Shown in pieces: positions 32,658 to 43,606 of a stretch of DNA of 64,000 nucleotides. This DNA comes from Perognathus longimembris pacificus (Eukaryota > Chordata > Mammalia > Rodentia > Heteromyidae), in the NCBI RefSeq assembly GCF_023159225.1, contig NC_063161.1, positions 7,587,795 through 7,651,794 on the forward strand, given 5' to 3'. Under the pieces are notes generated by a model. It was not told the origin of the DNA, did no database searches, and worked only from the letters and a program-made list of their open reading frames with translations. Both the position numbers and the translations under genes were made by a program. The stretch's first letter is position 1; every line of letters starts with the position of its first letter.

Positions 32658-32830
32658 TGCATGCCAGTGTTAGGGCCTCACACTCTTGCTTAGCTTTTTT
32701 GCTCCAGACTAGTTAATGCTCTGCCACTTGAGCCACACCTCTACATGGACTTTCCTGGCTTCTAATCACGAGCCTCAGATCTCAGCCTCCTCAGTAGCTA
32801 GGATTACATAGGTTCCAGCCGCCCATACTT
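32658..32830 (-). mobile_element. Truncated B1-dID SINE
   Basis: Reverse copy after a (TG)n stretch at 32622-32640. Confidence 0.7.
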
Positions 32831-33043
32831 GGCAGGACCCAGGGTTAGAAGCAGACGCCTTTCTGCTGGGTTCCCCAGTGCTCTGAGCTTTCCTCGCAGG
32901 TCCCCAGATGCCCTCTGCCATCTTCCTTCTCGGCTCCACAACTGTCCAGAGTCAGGGACCTGGGGACTCTTGCAGGTGGCACTAGACCCCATTCTGGCTT
33001 CCCGGGCCCGCACTACCCTGTTGCCTGCCCGCCTCCCTCCCTC

Positions 33044-33062
33044 CCCCCCCCCCCCCCCCCCC
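33044..33062 (+). repeat. Poly(C) run
   Basis: About 19 consecutive C. Confidence 0.95.
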
Positions 33063-33449
33063 GCCGACACTTAACTTGGCTCTAAGTGGAAGACTCAATA
33101 AATCAGTCTGGTCCTCTTACTCAATTTCTGTTCAGCCTGTTCCTCTGGCTTTCCTATCCCCTAGCTGCAGCCAAGAGTTCACAAATGAGGCCTCTATCGG
33201 GGCTGAGCAAGCAATATTCATTAGGCAACCTCTGGGTGGTTAATTGGTGTTTATTTCCCCAGCTCCACACCTCCAAGTGGACAGATGGCTGATGCTGTCC
33301 GTGACAGCCCCAGGCAAAGGGGGGGGGGCTCTTTGGGGGGTCTGCCTGCCTGCCTCTCCTCCCCAGCACGAACTGTAGCCGCACAGCATAGGGGCATCAG
33401 AAAGTCACTTTGCTTTTCTCATTCAAGTTCCTCCAAGAAAGTCCTTCCT

Positions 33450-33675
33450 AGCGAGGCGCTGGTGGCTCAAGCCTATAATCCTAGCCACTCAGGCTGAGAT
33501 CTGAGGATCGCAGTTCAAAGCCAGCCCTCGCAGGAAAGTCTGTGAGACTCTTATCTCCAAGTTACCACCAGAAAACTGGAAGTGAAGCTGTGGCTCTAAG
33601 TGGTAGAGACCTAGCCTTGAGTGGAAGAGCCCTGAGTTCAAGCCCCACAACCTCCAAATAAAAGGGGGGAAAAAA
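33450..33675 (+). mobile_element. B1-dID SINE
   Basis: Full plus copy. aag(t/c)ccttcct flanks it. Confidence 0.85.
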
Positions 33676-33755
33676 AAAGCCCTTCCTGCCTCTTCCCCTA
33701 AGAATAGCAACGAGAGAATTGCAGTCACAGGAACCTGAGTTAAGACCTAAGTTCT

Positions 33756-33976
33756 TTTTTTTTTTTTTAATTTATTTTGCCAGTCCTGGGGCTTGGACTC
33801 AGTCCTGGGACTTGAGCACTGTTCCCGGCTTCTTTTTGCTCAAGGCTAGCACTCTGCCACTTGAGCCACAGCGCCACTTCTGGCCGTTTTCTATATATGT
33901 GGTGCTGGGGAATTGAACCCAGGGCTTCATGTATATGAGTCAAGCACTCTTGCCACTAGGCCATATTCCCAACCCC
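33756..33976 (-). mobile_element. IDL-Geo SINE
   Basis: Perfect target duplication aagacctaagttct at 33742-33755 and 33977-33990. Confidence 0.94.
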
Positions 33977-33989
33977 AAGACCTAAGTTC

Positions 33990-34060
33990 TATTCCAGCCT
34001 ATCCCTGTGATCTTGGGCACAGCACTTAATCTTTCCTGCCTCTGTTTCCCCTCGAAGCTG
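33990..34060 (+). mobile_element. MIR fragment
   Basis: 'gtgatcttgggcacagcact' and 'cctctgtttcccc' resemble the MIR core. It begins at the end of a SINE target duplication. Confidence 0.45.
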
Positions 34061-34675
34061 CTCCCTCGGCTGTCCCCACCACCACCCTAGGTGCCCAAGC
34101 CGGAAGTCCAGGTATCATCTGGAACTTCGCTGTCCCGCTGGCCCTCTATCCATCCGCAAGTCCTGACAGCCATATGTCCAATGGTTGACCATCGATGTCC
34201 CTCCCACTGCCTGTCCTCTTGCCTCTCTGGCATCTCACCAGGCTTCCTGACGATCTCCCTGCCCCATCTGTGGACCCACTCTAGTGGTCCCTAAACCTCA
34301 AGTCACTCTGGTCTCCTCCAGCGGTTCCCGATGAGCCTTGGGACACAGAACAGTCTCTATCCAGATCAGAGTCCTTTAACACATCCTGCCTCCTTCCTGT
34401 GGGAACTCCCAGGCTCACCCTGCCCCCCACGCCACATGCCAGCGGCATCCGGGGGCACGTCCTGCCTGAGGACTGGGATTTGCCTTTTCCTGGGGACTGG
34501 ACGGCTCCCTCAACCAGGACTTGGCTGGGGTCTCCCATCTAGTAGCTCCTCCTGGGCCCTGGAGGCAGCAGTGAGAGCTCATTCAGCCTGGTTCCAGTCC
34601 CATTGATTGTTTCTTCCAAAGTAATACAACCATCTGCTCTTCCAAGTACTTTATTAGCCCCTGAAGCAAACCGGG

Positions 34676-34867
34676 GAACCCAGGATGTGGCTTAGTGGTA
34701 GAGTGTTTGCCTAGCATGCATGAAGCCCTGGGTTCGATTCCTCAGTACCATGTAAGCAGAAAAAAAAGCTGGAAGTGGCGCTGTGGCTCAAGGGGTAGAG
34801 TGCTAGCCTTGGGCAAAAGAAGCTCAGGGACAGTGCTCAGGCCCTGAGTTCAAGCCCCAGGACTGGC
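34676..34867 (+). mobile_element. IDL-Geo SINE
   Basis: 'ggcttagtggtagagtgttt' subtype. No A tail remains. Confidence 0.85.
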
Positions 34868-34869
34868 GT

Positions 34870-36060
34870 GAAGTTTCCACTCCCTTGCCACCTGCAGCTG
34901 ATCGGATACTACCTGCTGCAGCCGCCCTGCTGGTGTTCGTGCGTGCCCGCCTGCGCGTCTTTCCCTGCCCTGCTCTAGGAAAACGCTATTCACGTTGGGA
35001 CCCTGGCTTGTGTCACCCTTGAGGGCAGGAGCTTCCTCCCCGAGGTCCTCTCGGCCCCTGAGCCCCAATGGGGCCTTTCGTTATGTCTCATTCTGCATGT
35101 CACAGTGCTCTTCCTTTCCTGTGTTTGGCTCACCAGGGCCCAGTCGTTGCGGCCTTCCCCTCTAGCCTGGATTGAGGCAGGCTCCCAGATGGTGTAAGGA
35201 AAAAGGAAGAAAGAAGAAGGGGGAGAGGGGGAAGGGGTGCCCTGTGCTCGCATATCAAGTATGTGCTGCAGGAGTCCTCTGCCAGTCAGGCCTCTGGGCC
35301 CTGTGTGGTTCCACAGAGTCCCTGAGCCACTGTGCACGGTCCCACTGGTGTGGCTGAGCACACACAAATCCCGGCTGTGTCTGGCTGGCTGGGTAATCCA
35401 GAGGCTCTCAGAGATGTGGGAGAAATGGTGCCGGGCCTGGGGTGGGAGTCTGTTCCCCAGGACTAGAGGGAATTGCTCCCCTCACTGGTCTCAGCCCTCA
35501 GCTACCACTCTGGCCTCCGAGTTGGCGGCAGGTGTGCGCTGTGATGAGGATGCAGCTGCCGTCTGTGCGGGCGGGCGGGTGAGCGGGCAGGCGGGGCAGT
35601 CCCAGGGCGCCGGCCGCAGGGAGGTAAGCCAGGGAGCCCTGGAAGCCGCAGGGCCTCCGTCCTCAGCCCCAGGGCTAATGAACATTATTGATGTACAGGA
35701 AGGGAGGGAGGGAGGTGGGCATCTTGGAAACCATCAAGACTGATTTATTGGTTAATTAGTGGTTTCCACAGCCACGGCCATCCTCAGCTGTGGGGGGAGG
35801 GAGAGGGGGAGCCACAGAGGCCAGCTGGGGCTCAAGGGTGGCACAGTGTGTCTCCTAAAGCAAAAGTGGTTGAGGGAACAAGGCAAGGTCCATTCCGACA
35901 AGGAAATGGCCCCAGGACTGGACACACCCCAACCCCCTTTGGGCCCCATTGTCCAAGTAGACTCGTAGAACTCTCCTAAGGAGGGACCTGGAGCTCTCCG
36001 GGATTTTAGAGCATCCAGTCAGATGTAGGAGCTGGAAAATTAGGAAAGCAAAGCCGAACA
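34870..36060. other. Intergenic single-copy stretch
   Basis: No gene recognised. An AT-rich island (35676-35765, with ggttaattagtgg) stands out in GC-rich surroundings and could be an enhancer core. Confidence 0.35.
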
Positions 36061-36069
36061 ATGAAGAAG

Positions 36070-36490
36070 GTAGCTGTGGCTCACGCCCGGAATCCTAGCC
36101 ACTCAGGGGGCTGAGATCTGAAATGCAGTTCAGAGCCGGCCCAGGCAGGAAAGTCTGTTGAGACTCTCATCTCCAATTAACTACCAGAAAACTGGAAGTG
36201 GTGCTATGGCTCCAAGTGGTAAAGTGCTTAGCCTTGAACAAAGTAACTCAGGGGAGCCTGGCACGGTGGCTCACGCCTGTCATCCTAGTTACTCAGGGGG
36301 TTCAGATCTGATGATCGTGGTTCAAAGTCAGCCCTGGCAGGAAAGTCCATGAGACTCTTATCTCCAATTAGTCACCAGAAAACCGGATGTGGAGCTGCGG
36401 CTCTAAGTGGTAAAGCGCTAGCCTTGAACTGAAGACTCAGGGACAGTGCCCAGGCCCAGAGTTCAAGCCTCATGACTGACTCAAAAAAAG
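36070..36490 (+). mobile_element. Two tandem B1-dID SINEs
   Basis: The first (36070-36250) lacks the end of its right half. The second (36252-36485) is complete. Confidence 0.8.
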
Positions 36491-36584
36491 AATGGAGGGG
36501 GATGGAGGCTGAGAATCTTTAGAACCAAGAAGAGGGCTCAGAGGTAGAGAAGAAAGGCTATTAAGTAGAAAACATTAGATAGCC

Positions 36585-36680
36585 GCGGGTTTGAATCCAA
36601 ACTCTGCCAAATCCTAGTTATGTAACCTGGGGGGGGCAAATCGGTAAACCTCTCTGATCTTTGATTTTTTTACATCCCAG
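36585..36680 (+). mobile_element. MIR fragment
   Basis: 'gtttgaatccaaactctgcc' followed by 'gtaacct...aaacctctctg' is the MIR core. Confidence 0.6.
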
Positions 36681-36882
36681 TTTGAACACCTTAGCTCTTT
36701 CCCTTAAGGCCGGTGCTCTACCACTTGAGCCACAGCTCCACCGAAGATTTTTTTGGTGTTCCATTGGAGATAAAGAGTCTCACTCACTTTCCAGCTCTAG
36801 GTGGCTGGCTTTGAATGACAATTCCCAGGTTTCAGCTTCTCGAGCAGCTAGGATTGCAGGCAAGAGCCACGGGCACCTGGCT
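36680..36882 (-). mobile_element. B1-dID SINE
   Basis: Reverse copy between a MIR and the GALR3 3' end. Confidence 0.78.
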
Positions 36883-36923
36883 AATCACATCTGTCTTGGT
36901 AATTAATTACAGTGTTAGCAAGG

Positions 36924-36929
36924 TTTAAT
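36924..36929 (-). terminator. GALR3: Candidate GALR3 polyadenylation signal (ATTAAA)
   Basis: ATTAAA on the minus strand inside an AT-rich island (36895-36940), about 240 bp after the stop codon. No AATAAA lies closer. Confidence 0.4.
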
Positions 36930-37169
36930 AAATATTTGCTGTCTGGTGGCAGCAGTAGAGGCCCTGGGAGAAGGCTTGGACGGGGCTGGGGGGGGGGGAG
37001 GGGCAAGGCCTGGAAGGTTTCCACCAGATGTAACTGAGGCCAGGGCTGTTGGGGCGAGGCGGGGAGGAGTTTGCCCGGCAGGCTGTGCCGGATCCGGGAC
37101 TCTCTAGTAACTTCTCCTGGGGAAAGGGGACGGCTAGGCCTGGGGGGGGGGGCCCAGCGCGGAGGGGGT

Positions 37170-37968
37170 TCATTCCGACCCCCGGGCATCTCCGGGGCGA
37201 CCCGGATCCCCCGTGGGCTCCCGGTCTCCCCAGACGCCGCCCAGCGGCAGCTTCCCTCGAGGCCCGGAGGAGGCTCCGGGGCAGCAGCCGGCGGGACCGG
37301 AGGACAGGGGGCCGACCCGCCGCCGGAGCGCGTGGCGGGGGCCCGCGGGGCCGGGCGCGCGGTGGCGGCGGTGGTGACGGTGGCGGCGGCCGCGGCGGCC
37401 GCAGGGCCAGAGGCGGCGGAAGCGCGCGCGGAAGTGGCGCGAGGCGAGCGCGTAGACGAGCGGGTTGAGGCAGGAGTTGGCGTAGGCGAGGCAGTGCGAG
37501 GCCAGGCGGCAGGCGTAGGTGGCTGGGCTGAAGGCGAAGCGGCCGTACCAGAAGCAGAGGATGAGCGCGTGGTGCGGGCCCCAGCACAGCGCGTAGAGCG
37601 CCGCCACCGCCAGCATGGCCCGCCCCGCGCGCCCCGTGGCCCGGCGCCGCGCCTCGGCGGCGGCCACGGCGCCCGCGGGGCCCACGGCGGCCCACAGGAA
37701 GCGAAGCGTGCGCCCGTAGGCCAGGCTCACCACGGCCACGGGCAGCAGGTAGCCGGCGGCGAAGGTGGCCACGTCCAGGGCGCGCCGGCGCGCGTCCTCC
37801 CAGGCGGGCACGCAGAGCTCCAGCGCGCCGTAGCGCACCGTGCCGTAGTAGCTGAGATAGGGCGCCGAGAAGAGCGCCGCCAGCAGCCACACCAGGCCCA
37901 CCGCGGCGCGCGCGTTGCGCGGGGTGCGCAGGGCCCGCGAGCGCAGCGGGTGCCGCACCGCCAGGTAC
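37170..37968 (-). CDS. GALR3: GALR3 coding exon 2 and stop
   Basis: Encodes Arg120-Glu385: TM4 to TM7 and the cytoplasmic tail. Acceptor AG at 37969-37970, stop TGA at 37170-37172. The tail holds an Arg/His cluster ([13 protein letters not shown]). Confidence 0.94.
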
Positions 37969-39062
37969 CTGGAAGGCAGACGGGACGGGGAGGAAGGAGA
38001 GGGGGGCGGGGTGCAGACCCCCCCCCCCCACCCCCGATCAGCGGGTGCCAGGCCTCCTCCCCGGCCTCCCCGGCTGTCTGCACCTGCGCCCCCATGGCTG
38101 CCCCGGTGGAGAAGGCTGCGGCCTTAACATCACCTGCTTAGAGCCCTGCCTGGTGCTCATCAAGATCATTAGCTAGCCGGGCGCCTCTAATCCCAGCTAC
38201 GGGAGGATTGGGGTTCGAAGCCAGCCCAGGCAGGAAAAGTCCATGACATTATCTCCAATTAACCACCAGAAAAAAAAACACACAAAAAAAACAAACTGAA
38301 AGTGGAGCTGTGGATCAAAGAGGTAGAATGCTAGCCTTGAGCAAAAAGACGGAGGGACGGCACCCAGGCTGGGAGTTCAAGACCCACAACTGACCAAAAA
38401 TAAATAAATACATAAAAATCATTAGCTAGGGAGTGAGGCCAACTTTGACCCTGTTGCAAGGAATGGATGGGGTGGGCACAGTATAGGCCAGTGTGGGTAG
38501 TTATAATGTACCCGCTGCATTGTGAGGTTCTTCTGCCTTGTATTTCATACCATCTGAACCCCTACTATGTGCCACACACCCGCTCCCTAGAATCTCAGAA
38601 CTTCCCTTTCTCCCGCCAGCCTCTTTGGTTCCCCACTCTCTCCTTCCTAAGGGAGAATGTCTGCCCAGATCTTTCTCCCCAGCCCACCCGGAGCCCAGCG
38701 CACCTGTCCACTGAGACTGCGGCCAGTGTGAAGCTGCTGGCGTACATGGTGAGGTAGATGAACAGGTGCACAGCCTTACAGACGAAAGCCCCGAAGAGCC
38801 AGGCATCCAGCGTGTAGATGGCCGCCTGGAAGGGCACGCAGCACAGGATGAAGCAGAGGTCTGCCACCGCCAGGTTGAGGATGAACAGATCCGTGGTGCT
38901 GCCCGGCTCCTGCCAGGCACTGGAGCCCGGCTGCAGCAGCACCGCCAGCACCAGCCCATTTCCCACTGTGCCCAGCAGGAAGATGACGGCAAAGACCACA
39001 GGCACTGCCACCGCGCCCACGGTCCCCGGGCTGTCCAAGGAAATGTTCTGGGTGTCAGCCAT
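37170..39062 (-). CDS. GALR3: Galanin receptor type 3
   Basis: GALR3 is a class A G-protein-coupled receptor at the plasma membrane for the neuropeptides galanin and spexin; it couples mainly to Gi/o. There are two coding exons, 38704-39062 and 37170-37968, with the single intron inside the DRY motif (Asp119, Arg120 split, Tyr121), the position shared by galanin receptors. The total is 385 aa. Visible features: N-glycosylation site NIS at residues 6-8, seven hydrophobic segments (TM1 starts at [20 protein letters not shown]), the TM3 cysteine (FVCKAVH) paired with the loop cysteine (LELCVPAW), [10 protein letters not shown] in TM6, NPLVY in TM7 and a juxtamembrane Cys (RLWPCGRR). Human is 368 aa and mouse/rat about 370, so the basic, His-rich C-tail is longer here. 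Very high GC in exon 2 causes long shadow frames on the other strand. Confidence 0.95.
38176..38415 (+). mobile_element. B1-dID SINE
   Basis: In the GALR3 intron. atcattagcta occurs on both sides (38164-38174 and 38417-38427). Confidence 0.85.
38704..39062 (-). CDS. GALR3: GALR3 coding exon 1
   Basis: Encodes residues 1-119 and two bases of Arg120 ([20 protein letters not shown]... to AAVSVD). Covers the N-terminus to the end of TM3. Donor at 38702-38703. Confidence 0.95.
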
Positions 39063-39269
39063 CTCCCCATCAGATGGGTACCTGGAAAGAGAAGCTGCAC
39101 CCTCAGGCACCAGGCCCAGGGACCTCGTTCTCCCAGCTTGGTGGTGGTCAGGTGTCTTGGACTGAAGGCTCCTGGGAGATGGGGGAGGGGAGCGCAAAGC
39201 CAAAAGTCACTGCTAAGAACCACCTGTGTGAGCGAAAAGCTAACCGCCACACGTCACATTGAACGTGTG

Positions 39270-40595
39270 TTCAGTGCCTTGGTTTCCTAGGGAACACCCC
39301 TAAAACCCAGAGCAGAGAGTCACTGCTAGACACCCCCAACTCAGGAGGCAGGTGGAGACACAGAATCGGGGGAGGGGCGGCGCCAGCCCCGGGAATCTTC
39401 CTTCTCCACGGGCCTCCTCGGGATGCCCAGGGGAGCCCCTTGGATGGGGAACTTCCCTCCGCCAACAAGTTGTTGCTTCCGTAAAAAGCCCAAGTGGCAC
39501 CCCTGAGCCATCACACGAGCCAGTGTCCCGACACCCCCCCAGAGGGGAAACTGAGGCCCAGAGAGGGGATGTGGGTGGCTACCGTCACACTTGGGTGGCA
39601 GGTCTGGAGTTGTTTGCCGAGCTGGTATCTTGACTCCTGCGCTCCTCTGACAGCCTAGCAGGTTGGTGTCTCTTGAAAGCCTGCGTGAGCGCTTGCGCAC
39701 GTGCACCGTGTCCGTTTCTCACCCCTGCCCCCACTCAACAGCCCCCCCCCCCCCCGTGGCTCACTCTCTGTGGTTGTGGTTGTCCTCGGGGGGCCTGGCC
39801 CCCTGGGGGGGTGGGCAAATTGGGAGGTATAGGGAAGTCAGGGAAGAGAGAAGAAAAGCAATCTCTCCCCCACCCCAGCACCCAGCATGCAGTAGGGTGC
39901 CCAAGCCCGACAGGTAGCGCTCACCTCAGCCCCGGGGCACTGGGCCCCTGCTGGATCCGGATGGAGCCGCCAGGCTGGGGCTGGGCTCAGCCCGGGCCCC
40001 TCGGCATGCACATCCCCGCAGTACAGGTCTGCTTCTTACTTCTCCCCTTCCCTTTGCCTCGAGGCCCCTCCCCTCCTCTGCCCTGCCCCCCCCAGCCGTC
40101 GGCTGGGTCGGACTTGGCCATTCCTTCCGGAGTAGCCCCTGACCACCTCCTCCTCGGCCTTGATTTCCCCCGGGTGGCATGCTCTTCTGCCAGCTCCTCT
40201 CTCGGCCTCTGCTGCTCTCTCCTCTCCCCGCTGCTGCCTCATCCTCTCTTTCTTGATCTCGCTCTCTGAAATTGCTTTTGTAGTTAACCCCTCCATGCCC
40301 AGGCACTCCTAAAACCTCTACCCTCCCCTCTCTGGCTCAAAGGCGGGATTTCCTAGACTGAGAAACCAGAACCAGAGTGTCTTTCCTGGCAGGCTCCAGG
40401 GAGTTTCTCCATGCTCAGGTTCTTTGAATCCCCAGACCCATTTTCTCCCTTTCACTTGTTGGGGGGGGGGGGGTCATCTGCTGGAAACTAGATGGTTTAC
40501 AAACCTGCCTGGAGTTACCCATTAGCCTGAAGGCAACAGAGGGGCTAGTGAAGGTTCTGGAACCAAGACATTGACCTACACATTTTATGTTGTAA
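39270..40595. other. GALR3 upstream intergenic DNA
   Basis: Repeat-poor. It includes C and G runs (39740-39755, 40459-40472) and a weak MIR-like piece near 39540. No coding exon is supported. Confidence 0.4.
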
Positions 40596-41533
40596 GAAGT
40601 TTATCATGGCTCTCTCTCTCCCTTCTCTCGCGCCATGGATCATCTTGGCCACAGGCCAGCAGTTCGGTAATAAACTTTCTTTCCTGCCTGAATACCGCGT
40701 GGCGTTCTCCTTTACCGGCTACCTACTTTAAAAACCTAACATATATGGTGCCGTGACTCAGATGGGGCTTAAGAGTCAGGCGGAATTCCCATCTATTTTT
40801 CTTCTTTTTCTGGGAGTATCCCAGCCCTGACGGCCCTTTTTCTGTGAACCGAACTGCTGCGAGTCGCCACGTGGCACTTTTCACTAATACCATTGCTGGC
40901 CTCCACATCCACCTCCACCTCCACACTTGTCTACCCTGGTGAGTGAAACTGCTGCTGCTCCGGTTCTCTGCCGCTCTGTCCGCCGCTTCTGCCCAAATTT
41001 TGGCAAGTATTTGGTCAATTCTTGACAAGGTACAGCCCCTGCCTCATGAGACTTCTTCCAGACTTCATTCAGGGACTGGCATCTACCACCAAGGGACCCT
41101 GCTGCTCGCCTTCTCCAGGAGGGGCCACATTTCTGCCTTTGACCCCTAATGCCGACGCCCCTTGCCAGCAGGAAGCAGCCAGGGAGAGTCTAGGCCCTTT
41201 TTCATAACTATTAAAAGGCTGGAATGTTAGGTCCTCTCCCTGAGGGCTCCATGCAGATGCCCCCACCTCATTAAGTCTCCACCCAGTTACCTGGGTAAAC
41301 AGCAGTCCTGGAGGCAGTTACCTCCCCTTTCCCTGAGGTCACCTCCTAATCCACCTGGCCACACCCCTTGCCCCTGCCCTAGATATAAGGCAGGGCTGGG
41401 TGGGGGTCTCTCTCTCTCTCTCTCTCTCTCTCCCCCTTCTCTCCCGCCATGGATCATCTTGGCCACAGGCCAGCAGTTTGGTAATAAACTTTCTTTCCTG
41501 CCTGAAAAAAAAAAAAACGAAGTTTATCATGGC
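40596..41533 (+). mobile_element. Retrotransposed copy of an endogenous retrovirus transcript (R-U5-PBS ... U3-R-poly(A))
   Basis: A 15-bp direct repeat (gaagtttatcatggc) at 40596-40610 and 41519-41533 bounds an insert. The insert begins with retroviral R (40611 on), U5 to about 40741, then a primer-binding site at 40746-40763 that is complementary to tRNA-His except at one base. About 460 bp of short internal sequence follows. U3 starts at TGTTAGG (41225) with a TATA box near 41384, R is repeated (41408-41505 with AATAAA), and a poly(A) run ends at about 41517. So the ends are those of a polyadenylated RNA, not of a provirus. No gag, pol or env frame is present, and the internal part looks spliced or deleted. 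Confidence 0.8.
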
Positions 41534-41989
41534 CGGAAGTGAAAATCAGGTACCGAGGGAGAGATTTACTGAGGGGGCCGTCAGGAACCGTTACCCTGGC
41601 AAGAAGGAGGGCAGCAGGTGCTGGTGAGTGGCCAGCTCATGGCTAGAACTCGAGTCCTGGGAGCTGCCTGGAGTAGGGTGGCCAGCACCAGGGGGGCCAA
41701 GGCCCACGGGTCAATGCAACCAGGAGACTGCGGGCACGTTAGGCTAGAGAGGGTGGAGGGCAGTCTGTGGTGGGTGAGGGACAAAGGTCTTTCTGGACGC
41801 TGAGGGCAAGGGAAACATCCTGGGGAAGCCCGAGAGAGAAGAGGAAAGTCTAAAGGTGCCAACGGAGCCAGGACCCGCACTCAAGGTTGGGGAAGCTGGG
41901 AAAGACTCGTGGGGATCCTGCCAGACCCCTCTGAAGTTGGGTGTAACCCAACGCCAGGTGCAGAGAATCTCTGAAGTTTTTCCTGTGTG

Positions 41990-42407
41990 TTGATCCTGGG
42001 CTTGAGCACTGTCCCTGAGCCTTTGTGCTCACGGCGAGTGCTTCACCGCTTTGAACAACAGCTCCATTCCCCGCTTTTTTGGGTAGTTCATTGGAGACAA
42101 AAGTCTCACAGAGGGGCTGGGGATATAGCCTAGTGGCAAGAGTGCCTGCCTCGGATACACGAGGCCCTAGGTTCGATTCCCCAGCACCACATATACAGAA
42201 AATGGCCAGAAGCAGCGCTGTGGCTCAAGTGGCAGAGTGCTAGCCTTGAGCGGGAAGAAGCCAGGGACAGTGCTCAGGCCCTGAGTCCAAGGCCCAGGAC
42301 TGGCCAAAAAAAAAGTCTCACAGACTCTCCTACCCAGGCTAGCTTTGAACCCTGACCCCTTAGATTTCAACCTCTTGACAGGTGGCATGAGCCATCTACG
42401 CCCAGCT
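41990..42407 (-). mobile_element. B1-dID SINE interrupted by an IDL-Geo
   Basis: Reverse parts flank the insert at 42113-42310. Break repeat aaaagtctcacaga at 42099-42112 and 42311-42324. Confidence 0.88.
42113..42310 (+). mobile_element. IDL-Geo SINE (nested)
   Basis: Full copy, nearly identical to the one at 2807. Confidence 0.92.
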
Positions 42408-42419
42408 TAATTTTAGGTT

Positions 42420-43390
42420 GTTATAATCCCTGAACGGGGAGGCCTGTAGGACTGGGTGTGATAGGAATTTTAGGATCATGGATAGCAATGCAGTTAGACT
42501 CCCAAAGGACTCCCCCCGCTTTCCCAACACATATGTACTCCAACCTGTCACCCTGCCCCTGCGGGCAAGGCCCCTCCCCCCCAGGGGCGGGGCTCTTTGC
42601 CCACTAAGGCCAGGGCATGGGGGGGGGCGGGGGGAGGACCAGGCCAAGCTAATCACAGTGGGGGTGGGGAGAAGGCAGGGAGTCGCCATGCTTCCGCTGC
42701 TACTTTCGGTGGCCGCCACCGTGAACCAAACCCCATGCTGGCTGCAGGGGGCGGGGGACGAGGCCTGGGAGGTGGAAAGGGCACAGCCTTGCCGCGGATT
42801 CCCAGCTGCCCTTTGGTCCTTGCTGTTTGTCCTGCCAGCCGGAGGACACGCCACAGGTGAAACACACACGTGTCCAGAGGGGCTGCTGTGCCTGCACAGT
42901 GGTGGAAGGCCCAGGCCCGCGGAGCCCAGAGCTGGCCGATGGCACAGAGCACCCCCTACCATCGCCAGGTGCCCGCGGTGCCCGCGGTGCCAGCCGGGAG
43001 CTGCAGGAGGCCGCACATCCTGCAGCACTGGCTGTTGGAACTGACCTGCCAGCCTGGACAGACCATGCACATGAAGCCATTGGCCTCAGTCCCACCCCAA
43101 GCAAATCGTGGGCCCCTCAAAGCCTCACCCGCCAGGGTGGTGCTGATGCAAACCCGCTCACACCCCCGGGTGCCCAGGAGAGCCGGGGGGGGGGGCGCTT
43201 CCTCGTCCTGTGGCGGATGGCAGGGAAGGGGCTGCCAACTCCCAGGGCAGAGCAGCAGTGGACCCTGGAGGCTGGGGTCGAGGCAGCAGCAAATGGGCTC
43301 CCCTAGCAGCCCTGTCTGCAAGTCACTCAAACAACCTGGGTGCAAGGCCCCCAGCCCGAAGGGGGCGGGCCAGGCACAGCCTGGGCTCCC
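42420..43390. other. GC-rich intergenic stretch upstream of the CTCF-like site
   Basis: Long open frames on both strands with no domain and no splice pattern. Probably composition only. Confidence 0.4.
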
Positions 43391-43391
43391 T

Positions 43392-43407
43392 GCGCCCCCT
43401 GGCGGCC
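43392..43407 (-). promoter_or_regulatory. CTCF-like motif between GALR3 and GCAT
   Basis: Plus strand GCGCCCCCTGGCGGCC. The reverse complement contains CCGCCAGGGGGCGC, near-perfect for CTCF. Same orientation as the site at 30025. Confidence 0.55.
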
Positions 43408-43427
43408 GATACTCCCACTGCAGGCCT

Positions 43428-43606
43428 TGAAAGCTCAAGGTGGGCACTCTACCACCTGAGCCGCATCTCCACTTCTGACTTGTTGGAAGTTCACGACAGA
43501 CAGAAGAGTCGCACAGACTTCCCCGCAGAAGCTGTCTTCACACTGCGACCCTCAGATCTCAGCCTCCTGAGTAGCTAGGACTGCAAGCATGAGCCACTGG
43601 AGCTTG
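43428..43606 (-). mobile_element. Truncated B1-dID SINE
   Basis: Reverse copy just right of the CTCF-like site. Confidence 0.75.

Noticed and set aside
37071..38141. 356-codon open frame on the plus strand across GALR3
   Set aside because: It is antisense to GALR3 exon 2 in very high GC DNA, low in complexity (Gly/Arg/Ala), without a domain or splice signals. A shadow of the receptor frame.
42396..43447. Overlapping 160-220 codon frames between GALR3 and GCAT
   Set aside because: Frames on both strands overlap, none has a recognisable domain, and no acceptor/donor pattern keeps phase. Treated as GC-rich noncoding DNA.
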